Translations under genes and position numbers: made by a program
Source of the DNA: Chlorocebus sabaeus
Taxonomy: Eukaryota; Chordata; Mammalia; Primates; Cercopithecidae
NCBI RefSeq assembly: GCF_047675955.1
Contig: NC_132917.1
Coordinates: forward strand, 9,456,501 to 9,520,500
Direction of reading: 5' to 3'
Length of the DNA: 64,000 nt
Part shown: positions 17,539-33,579 of the stretch, in pieces
Layout of the letters: each line of letters starts with the position of its first letter
How positions within the stretch are numbered: the first letter of the stretch is position 1
Notes under the pieces: generated by a model
Seen by the model: only the letters and a program-made list of their open reading frames with translations
Databases searched by the model: none
What the model was told of the DNA's origin: nothing

Positions 17539-17747
17539 TCAGTCAATTTATATTCTCCATTCTCCATGTGTCTGTTTTTTGATACTGAATAAAGCTTCCT
17601 AAAGACTTTAAAAAGAGGCCTGCAATTATCTCACATTTCAATGTGCAAAACAACACACAGTATTAAAATCACTCCTGAAACACAACATACCAATCAATTT
17701 ATGCTAAGAAGTAAGAAGAACTCAATGTAGAAAGAACATTAAATTTG

Positions 17748-17877
17748 GGCCAGGCATGTTGGCTCACACCTGTAATCCCAGCACTTTGGGAGGCCAAGAT
17801 GGAAAGACCACCTGAGTTCAGGAGCTCAAGATCGGCCTGGGCAACAAGGCAAGACCCTGTCTTTAAAAATAAATTAA
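17748..17877 (+). mobile_element. Alu left monomer (FLAM-like)
   Basis: Only the left arm, ending 'gcaagaccctgtctttaaaa', no right arm. Confidence 0.8.
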
Positions 17878-18074
17878 TATGAAGCAGGTTAAAAAATCTT
17901 GGAAACTAACTAAAGTAAATAAATAGAACACAAAATTCTAGACCCAGCTCGCCACCAGGCAGTGGAGTCCTGAACAAAATATTTATCTCTTCATACATAA
18001 AGATAATATTTAGCACATGGCTGATGGTTCTAAAGTAGCAACAAAAACAAACGGTTTTGTAAGCATTCAATTAA

Positions 18075-18491
<417 letters not shown>

Positions 18492-18664
18492 TAGAATAAG
18501 CATTATACTTCAAAACCACTGTATATGTAACAGACTGTAATTATATTAATTACAAATCTTTAAAACATAATTTCCCAAGATTTCAGTAGATACCCTTACT
18601 TTTTTGTTTTTGCCAAACCAAGCCCCCAGTGCCCCAACATTATTCCATGAATAATTCAAATTAC

Positions 18665-18797
18665 CTTTTCAAAGCTGAAAAAGTTAGTAGTGTTTCTACA
18701 TGTGTTGAAGTCTGTAGATCTCTTTTTCTTACCGAATGCTGCTGGATATTAGATAAGGAGAGAATATCGTAGTCTGAGAGCAAAGAATCAAGCTTCT
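18665..18797 (-). CDS. ADAM17: ADAM17 coding exon 2: prodomain residues 33-77
   Basis: Preceded by a pyrimidine-rich tract and CAG at 18800-18798, the exon completes Glu33 and encodes [20 protein letters not shown], then a basic SVRKRD stretch and the prodomain core. RKR at 56-58 matches the known upstream proprotein-convertase site of the family. It ends with two bases of codon 77, and the donor GTAAGAA-type sequence begins at 18664. The exon is flanked by Alus in opposite orientation (18175-18479 minus and 19765-20035 plus). Confidence 0.98.
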
Positions 18798-19189
18798 CTG
18801 AAATAAAGGTAAAAAAGGTATTAGCATCTAAACCTAATAATCAATTGTAATACCGTTAAAATGAGAGTGCCAGACAATAAATCTTTCCTGATGTAATCCA
18901 CTAGGAAGTGTCAAGTACAAACTATAAATCATTTCTTATCAACAGAAACTCCACCGCCTCTTCCAAAATTAGAAGGATTTTTAGAAAACAAATTGGGTGA
19001 CTTGATTCTCTTTAAAAACTTTAAAAATATCTGCACTGATGCTTTCCTTTTCTTTCAACAAATATCACTGCAGACACTACGGTATTCAAAATCCTTCCAA
19101 TGGACTTAGAAGGTCCTCAAAATATAGAAACAGCAGCTGAAAATACAAGTTTATTGCTACTAATGTTAAATATGCTCACAAAACCAGTT

Positions 19190-19560
19190 TTAAAAGAAAG
19201 ACTCTCACTCATGCGTGGAAGCTAAAAAAGTGGATCTCGTGAAGGTACACAGCAGAATGATGGTCACCAGAGGCTGAGAAGGGAAGTGGGAGTGGTGGAG
19301 ATGAAGAGAAAGTGGTTAGGGTTACAAAAATACAGTTTGATTAATAAGTTCTAATATTTGGTAGTACAGTACAGAAATTATAGTTAATAATTTATTGTAT
19401 ACTTCAAAATAGCTAGAAGACTTGTAATATTCCTAACACAGAAAAGATGTTTCAAATGATGGGTATCCCAATCACCCTGATTTGATCATTACACATTGTA
19501 TATAAGTAGCAAAATATCGCATGTGCCTGAAAAACACATATCAATAAATAAAACAAAAAC
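19190..19560 (+). mobile_element. L1M 3' end
   Basis: 'actcatgcgtggaagctaaa', 'gatggtcaccagaggctgag', 'atagttaataatttattgta', 'tgatttgatcattacacatt' match ancient L1 3' ends. Confidence 0.85.
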
Positions 19561-19764
19561 TCAATTTAACCATACAACTGCAAGAGACACCCCACCCCTC
19601 ATTTCCCAAACCCCTTCTTTATCCTCTACCCAATACCCTACCCTCCTACCCTAACTGGCTTCCAGAATGCTAGCAATTAGGCCTTTACCTTCCAGAGGAA
19701 TATGGAAATCTGGCAATCTCTAATGAAAAACCTAAGATTCTGGTATCAAAAGTTTCCTCACATG

Positions 19765-20035
19765 AGGCCGTGCCTGGTGGCTCACACCTGTAATCCCAGC
19801 ACTTTGGGAGGCCAAGGATCACCTGAGGCCAGGAGTTCCAGACCAGCCTAACACGGTGAAACCCTGTCTCTACTAAAAATACAAAATTAGCTGGGCGTGG
19901 TGGTGCATACCTGCAATCCCAGTTACTTGAGGGTCTGGGGCAGGAGAATCGCCTGAACCTGCGAGGCAGAGGTTGTAGGGAGCTGAGATTGCGCCACTGC
20001 ACTCTAGTCTGAGTGACAGAGCAAGACTCCATCTC
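19765..20035 (+). mobile_element. AluS-like without A tail
   Basis: Ends 'actccatctct' and then a G-rich stretch (tggggggcggggg) in place of poly(A). Has a deletion near 'ccaaggatcacc'. Confidence 0.93.
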
Positions 20036-20050
20036 TGGGGGGCGGGGGAA

Positions 20051-20346
20051 GGCCGGGCTGGGCGTGGTGGCTCAAGCCTGTAATCCCAGCACTTTAGGAG
20101 GCCAAGGCAGGGGGATCACAAGGTCACAAGATCGAGACCAACCTGGCCAACATGGTGAAAACCGGTCTCTACCAAAATACAAAAAATTAGTCGGGTATGG
20201 AGGCGCGCACCTGTAGTCCCAGCTACTCAGGAGGCTGAGGCAGGGGAATCGCTTGAACCAGGGAGGCGGAAGTTGCAGTAAGCCGATATCACGCTACTTC
20301 ACTCCAGCCTGGCGATGGAGCAAGACTCCGTCTCAAAAAAAATAAA
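20051..20346 (+). mobile_element. AluS/Y-like, tandem to the previous copy
   Basis: Starts with a partly duplicated head 'ggccgggctgggcgtggtgg'. Only 15 bases separate it from the copy before. Confidence 0.94.
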
Positions 20347-20605
20347 AGGGGCCAAAAAGGGCTATATTTTATTCATTACAACATCCTTGCCTCGCAATAC
20401 TCGGCAAAAACCTTGCACATATCGGCACTCACATGTTTACAAACTGCACGAATTCTCAGTGCTGAAATGCAATATGGTCCTTTAGTTCTTCAACTTCCCT
20501 GATACAGGTTGGTACATGAACTCAGTTTCATTCAAGATCATAATCACTCCTACTGACTTAGGAAATTAACCTCAACATTGTAATTTCATTGTCAATAATA
20601 TAGCC

Positions 20606-20790
20606 CAGTAGTTCTCATAGTTCCCAAACCAGCAGCAGCATCATCACCTGGGAATTTGTTAAAAATGCAAATGCTCAGGTCTCCCCTCAGACCTACTCAA
20701 ACAGAAATTCGCCCAGTGAGATCCAATAGTCTGTGTTTAACAAGGCTTCCAGGTGAAGCTGACACACTCAAGTATGAAAACCACTGAATT
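20606..20790 (+). mobile_element. MER5A (hAT-Charlie DNA transposon)
   Basis: Begins 'cagtagttctcat', contains 'accagcagcagcatcatcac' and ends 'gaaaaccactg', inverted termini of MER5A. Confidence 0.85.
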
Positions 20791-21095
20791 GGCTGGGTGC
20801 GGTGGTTCACACTTGTAATCCCAGCACTTGCAAGGCCGAAGCAGGTGGATCACCTGAGGTCAGGAGTTCAAGATCAGCCTGGACAACATGGCAAAATCTT
20901 GTCTCTACTAAAAATACAAAAAATTAGCAGCGTGTGGCAGCAGACGCCTGTAATCCCAGCTACTCAGGAGGCTGAGGCAGGAGAACTGCTTGAACCTAGG
21001 AGGTGGAGGTTGCAGTGAGCCGAGATAGCACCACTGCTCTCCAGCCTGGGGAACAAGGCGAGACTCCATCTCAAAAAAGAAAGAAAAAGAAAAAA
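20791..21095 (+). mobile_element. AluS-like inserted at the MER5A end
   Basis: Target duplication gaaaaccactgaatt at 20776-20790 and gaaaaccactgaact at 21096-21110 includes the MER5A terminus. Confidence 0.96.
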
Positions 21096-21186
21096 GAAAA
21101 CCACTGAACTAAGCTAAAGGAAGGAAACAACTCAAAGTAAAGAAAAAAACTTTAGCCACAAAGATGTTCATCATTCAGCCTTGCCT

Positions 21187-21192
<6 letters not shown>

Positions 21193-21221
<29 letters not shown>

Positions 21222-21507
21222 AGATTTTGAGACGGAGTCTCGCTTTGTCGCCCAGGCTGGAGTGCAGTGGCACGATCTCGGCTCACTGCAAGCTCTGCCT
21301 CCCGGGTTCACGCCATTCTCCTGCCTCAGCCTCCAAGTAGCTGGGACTACAGGCGCGCACCACTACGCCCGGCTAATTTTTTGTATTTTTAGTAGAGATG
21401 GGGTTTCACCGTGTTAGCCAGGATGGTCTCGATCTCCTGACCTCGTGATCCGCCCGCCTCGGCCTCCCAAAGTGCTGGGATTACAGGCGTGAGCCACCGC
21501 GCCCGGC
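21193..21507 (-). mobile_element. AluY, near consensus
   Basis: Long T head and exact target duplication ccttgccttatttt at 21179-21192 and 21510-21523. A small 'gagatttt' duplication precedes the body. Confidence 0.96.
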
Positions 21508-21653
21508 AACCTTGCCTTATTTTCAACGACAAAAACCAGAATGAAGGTAAATTAGTAACTGTGAAATAGTTGGATGTTGTAACACTTCCAAAGACGGGGA
21601 AAAAATATGCAACTATTTTAAATGTCGTTTACAAAAGGTTTTTAAGAACATGG

Positions 21654-21985
21654 GGCTGAGGGCGGTGGCTCGCGGCTGTAATCCCAGCACTTTGGGAGGC
21701 CAAGGTGAGAGAACTGCTTGACCCAAGGAGTTCAAGACCAGCCTGGGCAACATGGTGACACCCTCATTTCTTCAAAAAGTAAAAATAAAATTAGCCAGGC
21801 GTGGTGGCATGTGCTTGTAGTCTCAGCTACTCAGAAGGTTCAGGCAGGAGGATCGCTTGAGCCCAGGAGGTCAAGGCTGCAGTGAGCCAAGATTGCACCA
21901 CTGCACTCCAGCCTGGGTGACGGAATGAGACCTTGTCTCAAAAAAAAAAAAAAAAAGAAAGAAAGAGAATGAATGAATGAATGAA
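21654..21985 (+). mobile_element. AluJ-like, full length
   Basis: Tail has become (GAAT)n. gaacatgg occurs on both flanks. Confidence 0.93.
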
Positions 21986-22580
21986 CGAACATGGAAAAAT
22001 ACATATGTTATAATGTTAAACATAGATTTCAGAAATATTCATATTGTATAATCTTAACTATGTATAAAAATAGTTCTAGAAAAAATAAGCATAAGACAGT
22101 AACATCATTGGTTATTTTGGGTATATTTTCTATAATAAGCACTTTTTAAATGTAGCTTGCTAAAGCACTTTAAAATACTTAACTAATGCATTTCAACTGT
22201 AATTTATTCTCTTTTAATAACTGGGTATCTCAAATTGGAGATTCTGAAGCCATTACAAACTATAGTAAAGACAGTTCTTCCTTTGGAGCCAAACTGTAGC
22301 TACGTACTACTGCTATTGTGTTTTCACTAACAAGTAACCTCTCTCGGGTACTCAATATTTTACTGCACTTCACTTCCAAAATTCTAACCATTAGTAATCT
22401 CAATTTTTTACAGCCTTTCCAACAGAATTTATATTTCTCCCCATTTCCCAAGAGTTTATCTCTTATCCATGTCCAATTCTCTCAATAAACTTAAGCATAA
22501 TCCACCTGCTTCTTACAGTAGAGTTTATTACAGTTAATACCAGACACTGCCATGCTTGTCTATCTCAGCTCAGTGTCTGA

Positions 22581-22880
<300 letters not shown>

Positions 22881-23149
22881 CATATTCTCTCTTTAAAAAA
22901 CTACAATGGCTGCCCACTTCTCTCTAGAATGAGAGGACCTTCCTTACTTTCTACAAGTTGCCACAGCAATCATCATTTTGTTATCTTTTTTATTTTTTGC
23001 CATCTGCTTTTTATTTTTTGAAGTTTTTGCTATTTGTTGTTTTGTTAAGTGCTTTTGTTATCTTTTTCATTCCCCTTCCCCTCCTTTCTTGCACACACAT
23101 TCTACACTTATTTTTTCTCTTTTCCACCAGACTCCATTTACTTGATTAT

Positions 23150-24520
23150 TCAACAAATATTTATTAAGAAGCTCCTAACTTTCAGGCACTAAGGATACAA
23201 CACAGAGAAAAAGAAATAGATTTCCGGTATTGTGACAGTGAAGGAAAGACCAAAATTATTATAAAGTACATCACAGACCAAGACAGAAGTAGCCGCGGAA
23301 AGTTATGCACAGACACAGCAGGAGCATGATCCCTGCCTGCTGAGTCAAAGATGTTTTCCCAGGGAAATGGTTTTGAAGACCAAAAGGATGAAGCAGCACC
23401 TCAGAGAAGGAAAAGAAAGGAAAGGCTTTAAGTCAAGGGCATAAAATAACATATGGTAAAGTCCACAAAAAAATAGAACACAACACTTAAAGAAGTGAAA
23501 GCAACCCAATGAGGCTGCAATACAGAGGGAATACGATGAGGTGTGAGGCTGGAGAGTCAGGCACAGGTCAGGTCACGGACGGCTATGGAAGGAAATCAGG
23601 GATTCTGGGTTTTGGATAATGGCAATAGCTGTAAGTTAAAAATTTCATTATGGGCCAGCTGTGGTGGCTCATGCCTGTCATCCCAGCACCTTGGGAGGCC
23701 AAGGTGGGCAGATGGCTTGGGCCCATGAGTTCAAGACAAGCCTGGGCAACACAGCAAAACCCCGTCTCTACCAAAAACAAAAATAAAATAAAATACAAAA
23801 ATTAGCCAGGCATGGTGGTGTACACCTGGAATCCCAGCTGCTCAGGAAGTTGAGGTGGGAGGATGGCTTGAGCTCAGGAGGCAGAGGTTGCAGTGAGCTG
23901 ATATTATACTACTGCACTCCAGCCTACGCGACGGGGCCAGATTCTGTCTCAAAATCCAAAAAAAAAAAAAAGGGAGAAAGAGAAAGCCGAGGCGGGCGAT
24001 CACTTGAGGTTAGGAGTTAGAGACCAGCCTGGCCAACGTGGTAAAACCCTGTCTCTGCTAAAAATACAAAATTAGCTGGGCATGGTAGCAGGTGCCTATA
24101 ATCCCAGCTACTTGGGAGGCTGAGGCATGAGAAATCACTTGAACCCAGGAGGTAAAGTTTGCAGTGAGCCGAGATCACGCCACTGCACTCCAACCTGGGT
24201 GACACAGTAAGACTCCATCCCAAAGAAAAAGAAAGAAATTTCATAATGACTGCAGTGCGGAAAATGCGCTAGAGGGGAAGAAGACTGGAATGTAGGAAAT
24301 CTGCTGGTAGGCTGCAAAGCAAACCAAGTAGAAACCACTAAAAGACTCCTAGGTTGTGGCTCACTGTGATTTAAAAAAAAAAAAAAAAACAACAAGTAAG
24401 AGAGGGGCTGATATCAGGAGGCAATTGGATGCTGAAAGATTCTGGAGTTTTGAATGACAGAGCCTTGGGAGAAATACAAATGAAAAAAAAAGATTCTGGA
24501 GTTTCATATTCTATTTTGTT
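23150..24520 (+). mobile_element. L2 element interrupted by an Alu composite
   Basis: Starts 'ttcaacaaatatttattaag...caggcactaaggatacaaca' and runs through 'aatgaggctgcaat', 'ggtcacggacggctatggaa' and, after the Alus, 'gaggcaattggatgctgaaa', all in L2 order. Confidence 0.75.
23653..24235 (+). mobile_element. Alu composite: full Alu plus 5'-truncated Alu
   Basis: Full copy 23653-23985 followed by a second copy starting at 'ccgaggcggg' (23987). A single duplication aaatttcatta/aaatttcataa flanks both. Confidence 0.92.
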
Positions 24521-24975
24521 CCTTATATATAGTTGCAATTTCATTGCTCATTTACATAGGACTTCCTTTGTATTAAGTCATCATGTCTGCAGTTGTGTTA
24601 CTGATGAGCCATATAGTGATTTTCAGCAGGGAGAGTAAATCTACGTTATCACAAGATTCTTAACACTGGCATCAGTGGTAAAAAGTAGTCAATACTTTGT
24701 TCCTTCTAAAGTTTTTCAAAGAATAAAGAGAAAACCAGGCTTTCAGGCCTGTAACAAACTAGCCTTCTGGTTGTAGCTATGAAGCTGCCTACAGAAGATC
24801 TGATAAACCTTCCACTCCCCCACTTCTATCTGAATTGTTTTGTCTCTGGGATAAGCTTTTGTGGCCACTGACTTTAATGCACTGACATAAAGTATACCCA
24901 TATTTTCTTCATTAAGCCCAGAGCTGACATTTTTAAGCTCAAACTAATCGTAAAACTTTAAAAAATTATGTATAT
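24521..24975. other. ADAM17 intron 1, unique-looking
   Basis: No repeat or gene recognised. Confidence 0.45.
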
Positions 24976-25271
24976 GGCAGGGCACAATGGCTCACACCTG
25001 AAATCCCAGCACTTTGGGAGGCCAAGACAGGTGGATCACAAGGTTGAGAGTTCAAGACCAGCCTGGCCAACATGGTAAAACCCAGTCTCTACTAAAAATA
25101 CAAAAATTAGCCAGGCGTGGTGGCAGGCACCTGTAATCCCAGCTACTCAGGAGGTTGAGGCAGGAGACTCGCTTGAACCTGGGCGGCAAAGGTTGCAATG
25201 AGTGAGCTGATATCGCGCCACTGCACTCCAGCCTGGGCGACAGTGAAACTCCGTCTCAAAAACAAACAAAC
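24976..25271 (+). mobile_element. AluS-like, full length
   Basis: Exact target duplication aaaaattatgtatat at 24961-24975 and 25272-25286. Confidence 0.96.
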
Positions 25272-25413
25272 AAAAATTATGTATATAATTTTGTGTGTAT
25301 ATCAACACATATACACATATGTATAGTGGTATGTATATAACTGTCCCAAATGTATTTAAGAACAATGTAAATAAAGTGCTATATGAGAAGGTTCTGGAAA
25401 CGTGTGGATTTTT

Positions 25414-25695
25414 GTTTTGTTTTTGAGACAGGGTCTCGCTCTGTTACCCAGGCTAGAGTGCAGGGCACAATCACCACTCACTGCAGACTCAACCTCCTGG
25501 GCATGAGCAATCCTCCGGGTGGCTGGGACCACAGGCACATGCCACCACACCTGGATAATTTTTGTATCTATTTTTTTGTAGAGACAAGGTCTTGCCATGT
25601 TGCCCAGGCCAGTCTCAAACACCCGGGCTCAAGTGATCCTTCCCCTTTAGCTTTCCAAAATGCTGAGATTACAGTTGTGAGCCACTGTGCCCAGC
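25414..25695 (-). mobile_element. AluJ-like
   Basis: Target duplication gtgtggattttt / ttgtggattttt. Confidence 0.94.
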
Positions 25696-25699
25696 TTGT

Positions 25700-26604
<905 letters not shown>

Positions 26605-26625
26605 TAATCAAAAGAATAGGTAACT

Positions 26626-27435
<810 letters not shown>

Positions 27436-27551
27436 TTAGGAGTAAATAAAGAGATACAGATTGAGCATCCCTTATCCAAAATGCTTGAGACCAGAAATGT
27501 TTCATTCTTCAGAATTTTTAAAATTTTAAAATATTTGCATATACATAATGA

Positions 27552-27902
<351 letters not shown>

Positions 27903-28063
27903 TAAACAATATTTTTAAGTAACTTTTTTTGCATGAAAAAAAAGTCTGTGTACAATGAAGCATTCGAAAGCAAAGGTGTCACTGTCTTGGCCACCCACAT
28001 ATATAATCTGTGGTTTGGCATCACCATCATTCCTGACTGATTCTACATGCTACCAATAAGTAA

Positions 28064-28386
<323 letters not shown>

Positions 28387-28559
28387 AGTAATCATTTTCT
28401 TATACCTATTCACACATAAGTACTACACAGCAAAAAATATACCATTAATATGGTGAAAAAATCGTTTGTTCGGGGTAATGTGTGGTGTCATGCCAGCACT
28501 CAAAAAGTTCCAAATTTTGGAGCATTTCAGATTAGGGATGTTCAACCCATATATGAAAA

Positions 28560-29640
28560 GCCCTTCATTTCACTTCCGTTACCTCAATGAAGCCCATTCC
28601 TGTCCTCCTTTCCTATCAATCTTTTTCAGACTTTCTTCACATTACACTTCCAGCTATACACATTTATATTCTCACAAAAGTTGGCCTTGGAGGAAACCTA
28701 CATTTAATGTTCTAGGAAATCCTGTGAAAGTCAAAAGGATCTCTCCAGTTTCCCATCACAATTCTCTGCTTAACTCCTCTCCTTTCTACTCTTGAAATAA
28801 GGTTTTTCTCTTAGACTAGTATAAAACAGAGTTACATTAAATCTCCCTTGGAGCAGTTAGGGATTTAGGTTTCAAAGGAATATAGCCAATAAGCAAAATT
28901 AACATCAAAAGAGAAAGCCAGATGTCAAAATACTGAGTAAAACGGTGCTGTCAATAATGAAATCAGCACTGCAATATGGAGAATCCCCATGCCAACAACC
29001 TCAAGGTAAATTTCAAAATACATGTTTCAGATACAAACTTTCTCATCCTTCATGGTGACCTGTATTTTTTCCTCCCACCCACTACATCCTCTTTTATTAA
29101 AAGTAACACAAAGGGAAAACAATTTTGAAATCAAAGTGAGACTTATACACCCCAGCTGCAACTTCAACAAGATATCATCATGACTAAGCTCTTATGACTC
29201 ATAAGTTTCCTAAATTATGCAATTCATAACAGTTCAATTGAAATCATTTTTGGTGACCCATAGAGTACTCTAAAAGCCAGGCTTCAATTTATTATGTATT
29301 TTTTGCCTTTCAGAAAAATGTTGTCATATGCCTAATCAATATTTAGTACTGCAGTATAGTAACATTTGTAGGACAATAAACATAAAAAATAAACAATAAA
29401 CCATGCTTTTCAACTATGAAACTATTTGCTAGTCTTGACCAACTCAATCTAATGGTGGGGGGGTTAAGTTAAGCAACAAATTATATTGTAAGCTGTCAAA
29501 CAAACTGAAAAAAAAAAGTCATTCTTCAAAAGAAAAATACCCACAAGGCCTATGTTCATCACTGAGTGAACCTGACAACTGACAGCACCTTCCTGAGACT
29601 CACTTTTCTTCCTCCTTTATTTGAAAACGACTTGATCTCT
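28560..29640. other. ADAM17 intron 1, unique-looking
   Basis: Over 1 kb without recognisable repeat or gene. Confidence 0.45.
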
Positions 29641-29985
29641 AAGGTTCATATCAGTCTCTAAGTCCTAATAGTCTCTAAGTTCCACCATCAGGAGTGCCCT
29701 TATTTTCCCTCTTCATCTACTTAACCTTAAAGTCTGGGCTCAAGTATCACCTCCTCCAGGAAGTCTTCACTAACCTTCCTAGGCTGGGTCCAGTGGCCCT
29801 TGGTGATAATACTTGCTATAATGTACTCTAGCACTTTCCTCTTTGCTGTTTTAGAAATGTCCTAAACGGATGTCTATTTCACTATGCCACAACCATTTGA
29901 AGATGGATAATGTCTGATCTTTGTATTTCCAATGGCACATATAATACTTAGCAGACAGTATGTGTTCTTCAAATACTTCGTTTAA
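29640..29985 (-). mobile_element. L2 3' end
   Basis: 'ctcctccaggaagtcttcac', 'aggctgggtccagtggccct', 'atctttgtatttccaatggc', 'ttagcagacagtatg' is antisense L2 order. Confidence 0.8.
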
Positions 29986-30005
29986 AAAAAAAAAAGGAAA
30001 GTCTA

Positions 30006-31748
<1,743 letters not shown>

Positions 31749-31845
31749 CGAGTCTCTGGTGGGGGCCGAAGCTCGGGTCGTCCGGAGGTCGCGGCGCCAG
31801 CACGAAAGGAACCACGCTGGTCAGGAATAGGAGAGACTGCCTCAT
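31749..31845 (-). CDS. ADAM17: ADAM17 coding exon 1: signal peptide and start of prodomain
   Basis: Translation starts at the ATG read down from 31845 and gives MRQSLLFLTSVVPFVLA, a classic hydrophobic signal peptide cleaved after Ala17, then PRPPDDPSFGPHQRL. The exon stops after the first base of codon 33, followed by the donor GTAAAG at 31748. The start codon has A at -3, a favourable context, and no other in-frame ATG lies upstream. Residue 25 is Ser (codon 31771-31773), whereas I recall Gly in human. The following intron is the longest in the window and is dense in Alu. Confidence 0.98.
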
Positions 31846-31913
31846 GTTCCCGGCCCGGCTACCGGCTCCACCTCTCTGGGCAGCCTTCGCCTGACGGGGG
31901 TTCGGAAAACTGC

Positions 31914-31919
31914 TCACAT
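31914..31919 (-). promoter_or_regulatory. Minimal start-stop upstream ORF (ATG TGA) in ADAM17 leader
   Basis: Read on the minus strand the leader contains ATGTGA, an initiation codon followed directly by a stop, with its A 74 nt before the A of the main start codon. The -3 base is C, so initiation would be weak. Start-stop elements are known to stall ribosomes and damp downstream translation. A function here is inference. Confidence 0.5.
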
Positions 31920-32014
31920 CGGGGGAGGACGGGATCCGCCCGGCCCGACCCCTCAAACCTCTTTTCCCTCCCGCGCCGCCTACTGGGAAGATTCTACTGC
32001 CAGGCTCGACGCCC

Positions 32015-32023
32015 CCGGAAGTG
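32015..32023 (+). promoter_or_regulatory. ETS/GABP-type site
   Basis: ccggaagtg is a full-consensus ETS site about 170 bp upstream of the ADAM17 start codon, a common position for TATA-less start sites. Binding is inferred. Confidence 0.55.
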
Positions 32024-32054
32024 CAGGTGGCGTTACCAGAGGCCGGCTCACCCC

Positions 32055-32062
32055 GCTTCCGG
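32055..32062 (-). promoter_or_regulatory. ETS-type site
   Basis: gcttccgg (minus strand ccggaagc) lies 40 bp from the first ETS site and in the opposite orientation. Paired ETS sites are typical of bidirectional CpG promoters. Confidence 0.45.
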
Positions 32063-32091
32063 CCGCTGCTGTTTCCCCCGCACCACCCACA

Positions 32092-32100
32092 GCCGGAAAC
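32092..32100 (+). promoter_or_regulatory. Third ETS-type core
   Basis: gccggaaac contains the GGAA core in a weaker context than the other two. Confidence 0.35.
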
Positions 32101-32186
32101 CGGCCGCCGCGCGGCATCACGGGAGGCTCCGCTTGCCACGCCCCACGCCGCTGCGCCGCGGGTCTCTGGTCGGCTGCCGCGTTCGG

Positions 32187-32194
32187 CCCCGCCC
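32187..32194 (+). promoter_or_regulatory. GC box (Sp/KLF type)
   Basis: ccccgccc within a CpG-rich stretch. A related ccacgcccc lies near 32138-32146. Confidence 0.45.
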
Positions 32195-32600
32195 GTGGCG
32201 TCCAGCTGGGACTCGCCTGGCGCCTTACTGGACACAGATGTAGACGTCCCACCTCCACCCAGTCCGGCCTGGCCTTTGTCCCCGGGTGACCGCGGATTGG
32301 GGAGGCGGGAGCTAGCGAGCAGGCCCTCAGGCGCGCCTGCCACCTCCTTTGTCTTGGTGCCCACGTCTGGTTAGGATCCCTGCTGTCCATTTTATTAAAG
32401 GAGCTGTAAAAAGCGGCCTGGGGCCCAGCGACCGGCCCAGGGCGGACGAGGAGGCGCAACTAGCCCGTTACCGCAGGGTCTCTGCCCAGTGTGCTCAGGT
32501 GGGAGGGCAGGGACATGAATCGAGCCAAAGAGTGCCCTGCGGACGGAGACCCCCCGGGCCCCGAACCCAGCCTCCGAAGCCGTTGCCACTCGCCAGCTCC

Positions 32601-33579
32601 TGCGAGACGAGCCTTCTGAGCGCAGCTCAGGCATCTGGTTCAGGGTCTGACCGCCAGAGTCGTCTGAGGCCTCCATCAGTCTGTTTTCACGAAAAAGGCT
32701 CTGGGGGGACCAATAAGCACTTCCTGAAGGCACATTTGCTCCATGCCCCTGCTGTAGGGAGTGGGTCTGCAGACATTTCAACAAATAGAATCCTGGGACC
32801 TTACCTGTGAGTACAAGAGCTGGAATCTTCCCACCAACTTCTTAAAATTCAATCCTATACTTGGTCCATTTAACTTAGACTGGAAATTTCCCAAGGCAGT
32901 TTGTTTTGCAATCTTTTGCATGATTTTAGCTCTGTATAGTTTAGTGTTTATGGTACTGAATAAAAGTCTAAAAACGTTGGGTACATGTTGCTGTTTTATT
33001 TAGTTCAACCAAAGTTTATAAAAGTAGGACATAATATGTTTTCCACTTAAGAGTGAGACAGCCTTTATTATGAAATGGTAAATTGTTAGGAATAAAATGC
33101 TAGTCCTATTCAAGTTTCAAGCCTTATTCCTAATAAAATACTCAAAACTGTGGTTAAAATTTATGTTAATGGTGGTTTGCCGCAGTAAAATAGCATCTTT
33201 TTCAACAATACGTTGTTGGCTAAAATCAACCAGACCTGGTCTGTACATCTGAGATATATATTAAACATACTCAGTGGCATACCTAATTAAAAAGTAAGCA
33301 AAATTTCACATGCAAATTGTATACAATCTTTAAAAATTGTATTCCATAAGAATGTGACAGTTGAGTATGGTTTTTGGGGGGTTTTTTTTGGTGTACAATA
33401 ATAATGTCATCTGGTTTCTTTTCTGAACATCCAGTCACCATACTGTCCGGCTTTTAACTTTAGTAGATAGTAGATTGTTATTTTGGTATCCCCAACAGCT
33501 CTTGTACAGTGCCTTGCTCATAGAAGGTACTGAGCTGGTTAGTAAATGCCATTTAGAGGAAAAAAAAAAAAAAAGCTCC
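32601..33579. other. Upstream flank of the ADAM17 promoter
   Basis: About 1 kb free of young repeats, with an AATAAA at 32959-32964 and a GTGAGT donor-like site at 32807-32812 on the plus strand. These could belong to a divergent non-coding transcript, but nothing proves one. Confidence 0.35.

Larger units (their letters stand above)
21120..22170 (+). mobile_element. L1M 3' region interrupted by two Alus
   Basis: Pieces 21120-21192, 21508-21653 and 21986-22170 read on as L1M ('aaagatgttcatcattcagc', 'gtttacaaaaggtttttaag', 'tatgttataatgttaaacat'). Boundaries approximate. Confidence 0.65.
31846..32030 (-). other. ADAM17: ADAM17 5' leader (approximate)
   Basis: GC-rich sequence directly upstream of the start codon. 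The extent is inferred from the usual leader length of under 200 nt and the cluster of ETS-type sites around 32015. There is no TATA box. The leader contains one out-of-frame ATG at 31917-31919 that is immediately followed by TGA. Confidence 0.6.

Noticed and set aside
28466..28795. 109-residue plus-strand frame
   Set aside because: Covers the right end of the Tigger-like element and flanking intron. No transposase motifs.
32349..32810. 153-residue plus-strand open frame upstream of ADAM17
   Set aside because: It opens on TTG and contains no ATG. GC-rich promoter DNA gives such frames by chance.
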